10,244 nucleotides of DNA, from assembly GCA_003456095.1 (NCBI GenBank), contig DMPF01000002.1, forward strand, positions 1-10,244, given 5' to 3'. The stretch is from Bacillota bacterium. GTDB lineage: Bacteria > Bacillota > Dethiobacteria > DTU022 > UBA8154. Position 1 is the first letter of the stretch. Each line of letters starts with the position of its first letter. The notes below the pieces were generated by a model. The model searched no databases. It saw only the letters and a list, made by a program, of their open reading frames with translations, and had not been told where the DNA came from. The position numbers and the translations under genes were made by a program. Below, one piece after another: positions 6,789-10,244 of this stretch.

Positions 6789-8054
6789 GTGCGCATTCTT
6801 GTAGTGGGTGGAGGCGGCAGAGAGCATGCACTGGTCTGGCAGCTGGCCAAAAGCGCGGAAGTGGAAAAAATATTCTGCGCTCCCGGCAACGCGGGTATTG
6901 CCGCTCTGGCTGAATGCGTGCCCATTGATCCGGCTGAAATCTTTAAACTGAGAGATTTTGCCCGGGGAAAGGGGATAGATCTCACCGTGGTGGGGCCTGA
7001 AGCTCCCCTGGTGGGGGGAATAGCCGATCTTTTTAGGGATGCGGATTTGCATATCTTTGGCCCCGGTGGCAGCGGTGCCCGTCTGGAAGGCAGCAAGGTG
7101 TGGGCCAAGGCTTTTATGAAAAAATATGGCATTCCCAGTGCCGCTTATGCTGTTTTTCACGATGCTGCCGCAGCCATGGATTATTTGGATGAAATTGAAT
7201 ATCCCGTGGTTGTCAAGGCAGACGGCCTGGCCGCAGGAAAAGGCGTTGTGGTGGCAGCGGACAGAGCTTCCGCCCACACGGCGGTACAGCAGCTCATGGT
7301 GCAGAAAATCTTCGGTCAGGCCGGTGCGCAAATCGTGGTGGAGGAATGTCTGCAGGGGGAAGAGATCTCTCTTTTTGTTCTAACCGATGGCAATACTATG
7401 ATCATGCTCCCTTCCGCGCAGGATCACAAGGCTGTCTTTGAAGGGGACCGGGGACCGAATACGGGTGGCATGGGTGCGTATTCTCCTGCGGGGATACTCA
7501 CACCCAAACTACTAAGCGAAGCTAAGGAGCGTGTTTTTGCACATGTGCTGCAGGGACTGCGAGCAGAAAGGATCGAATATAACGGTGTGCTCTATGCCGG
7601 TTGTATGCTTACGGCGGAAGGTCTGAAGGTGCTGGAGTTCAATGTCCGTTTCGGTGATCCGGAAACACAGGTGGTCATGCCCCGCCTCAGTTCCCCCCTG
7701 CCGCCCCTCTTGATGCAAACAGCCAGGGGAGAGCTGGCAGCACTGGAGCCGCCACGCTGGTCTGCTGATGCGGCGGTGTGTGTGGTTATGGCCTCTAATG
7801 GCTATCCCGGAAACTATGAGACGGGTAAAGAAATTTATGGCCTTGAAAAAGCCCGGGCGGAAAAGGGTGTTGTATTTCATGGGGGCACTGCCTTTAAAGA
7901 CGGCAAGATCGTAAGCAGCGGCGGCAGGGTGCTCGGCGTAACTGCCTGGGGCGCTGATCTTAGAACAGCGCAGCAACAAGCCTATCTTCTGGCCGGAACA
8001 ATCAACTTTGAAGGAGCATACTGCCGTCGGGATATCGGATACCGTGCCCTGTAA
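6789..8054 (+). CDS. purD: Phosphoribosylamine-glycine ligase (GAR synthetase)
   Basis: ATP-grasp ligase coupling the unstable phosphoribosylamine made by PurF to glycine, giving GAR for PurN. The 421 residues match the monofunctional bacterial enzyme. In order: N-terminal GGGGREHAL (7-15), APGNAGI (31-37), VVGPEAPLV (67-75), LEGSKVWAK (99-107), the ATP-grasp lysine region KADGLAAGKGV (143-153), PSAQDHK (208-214), GDRGPNTGGMGAYSPA (219-234) and the family signature EFNVRFGDPETQ (283-294). The start is GTG, 12 nt after purH. Pro303 stands in the LSSPL segment (300-304), where homologues usually have Asp (LxSDL); probably tolerated variation near the end of the grasp domain. It is the last purine gene of the run, and ligA follows after 20 nt. 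Confidence 0.97.
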   Translation: MRILVVGGGGREHALVWQLAKSAEVEKIFCAPGNAGIAALAECVPIDPAEIFKLRDFARGKGIDLTVVGPEAPLVGGIADLFRDADLHIFGPGGSGARLEGSKVWAKAFMKKYGIPSAAYAVFHDAAAAMDYLDEIEYPVVVKADGLAAGKGVVVAADRASAHTAVQQLMVQKIFGQAGAQIVVEECLQGEEISLFVLTDGNTMIMLPSAQDHKAVFEGDRGPNTGGMGAYSPAGILTPKLLSEAKERVFAHVLQGLRAERIEYNGVLYAGCMLTAEGLKVLEFNVRFGDPETQVVMPRLSSPLPPLLMQTARGELAALEPPRWSADAAVCVVMASNGYPGNYETGKEIYGLEKARAEKGVVFHGGTAFKDGKIVSSGGRVLGVTAWGADLRTAQQQAYLLAGTINFEGAYCRRDIGYRAL

Positions 8055-8068
8055 TGTTTAAGAGGTGA

Positions 8069-10244
<2,176 letters not shown>

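Noticed and set aside
6285..7331. Long open frame on the - strand opposite purH/purD (348 codons)
   Set aside because: It mirrors the intact purH and purD coding frames, shows no recognisable motif, and spans their junction. It is an antisense shadow.

Overview
The window is ordinary bacterial housekeeping DNA of medium GC, about half by eye. It is almost entirely filled by one co-directional run of de novo purine biosynthesis genes followed by the NAD+-dependent DNA ligase gene. The best guess for the host is a Firmicute of the class Clostridia. Reasons: strong AGGAGG-type ribosome binding sites; a Bacillus-type PurF with a propeptide and iron-sulfur ligand cysteines; a PurB whose active-site numbering matches the Bacillus enzyme; NAD+-dependent LigA; and the tail of a ComFB-family gene. 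I cannot name a genus.

Layout (+ strand): purB (41-1336), purC (1374-2084), purF (2088-3470), purM (3513-4562), purN (4622-5227), purH (5217-6776), purD (6789-8054), ligA (8075-10078). Gaps are 37, 3, 42, 59, -11, 12 and 20 nt, so a single transcript is likely. On the - strand the last 55 codons of a ComFB-family gene enter from the right edge and end at 10075, converging on ligA so tightly that both stop codons lie in one CTAG. No stretch over 300 bases lacks a gene, and no tRNA, rRNA, CRISPR or mobile element is visible.

The enzymes cover PRPP to phosphoribosylamine (PurF), GAR (PurD), FGAR (PurN), FGAM to AIR (PurM), SAICAR (PurC), AICAR (PurB) and IMP (PurH). PurB also acts in AMP synthesis. 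The FGAM synthase genes purS/purQ/purL, which sit between purC and purF in Bacillus subtilis, are absent here. purE (and purK if present) must lie outside; just upstream of purB is the natural place. Both formyl transfers (PurN, PurH) use 10-formyl-tetrahydrofolate.

I found no novel system. The most interesting non-coding signals are an intrinsic-terminator-like hairpin with a T8 tract inside purM, a possible three-way-junction RNA in the purM-purN gap, a short hairpin just upstream of the purC ribosome binding site, a 19-bp palindrome inside ligA, and the interlocked ligA/comFB stop codons.
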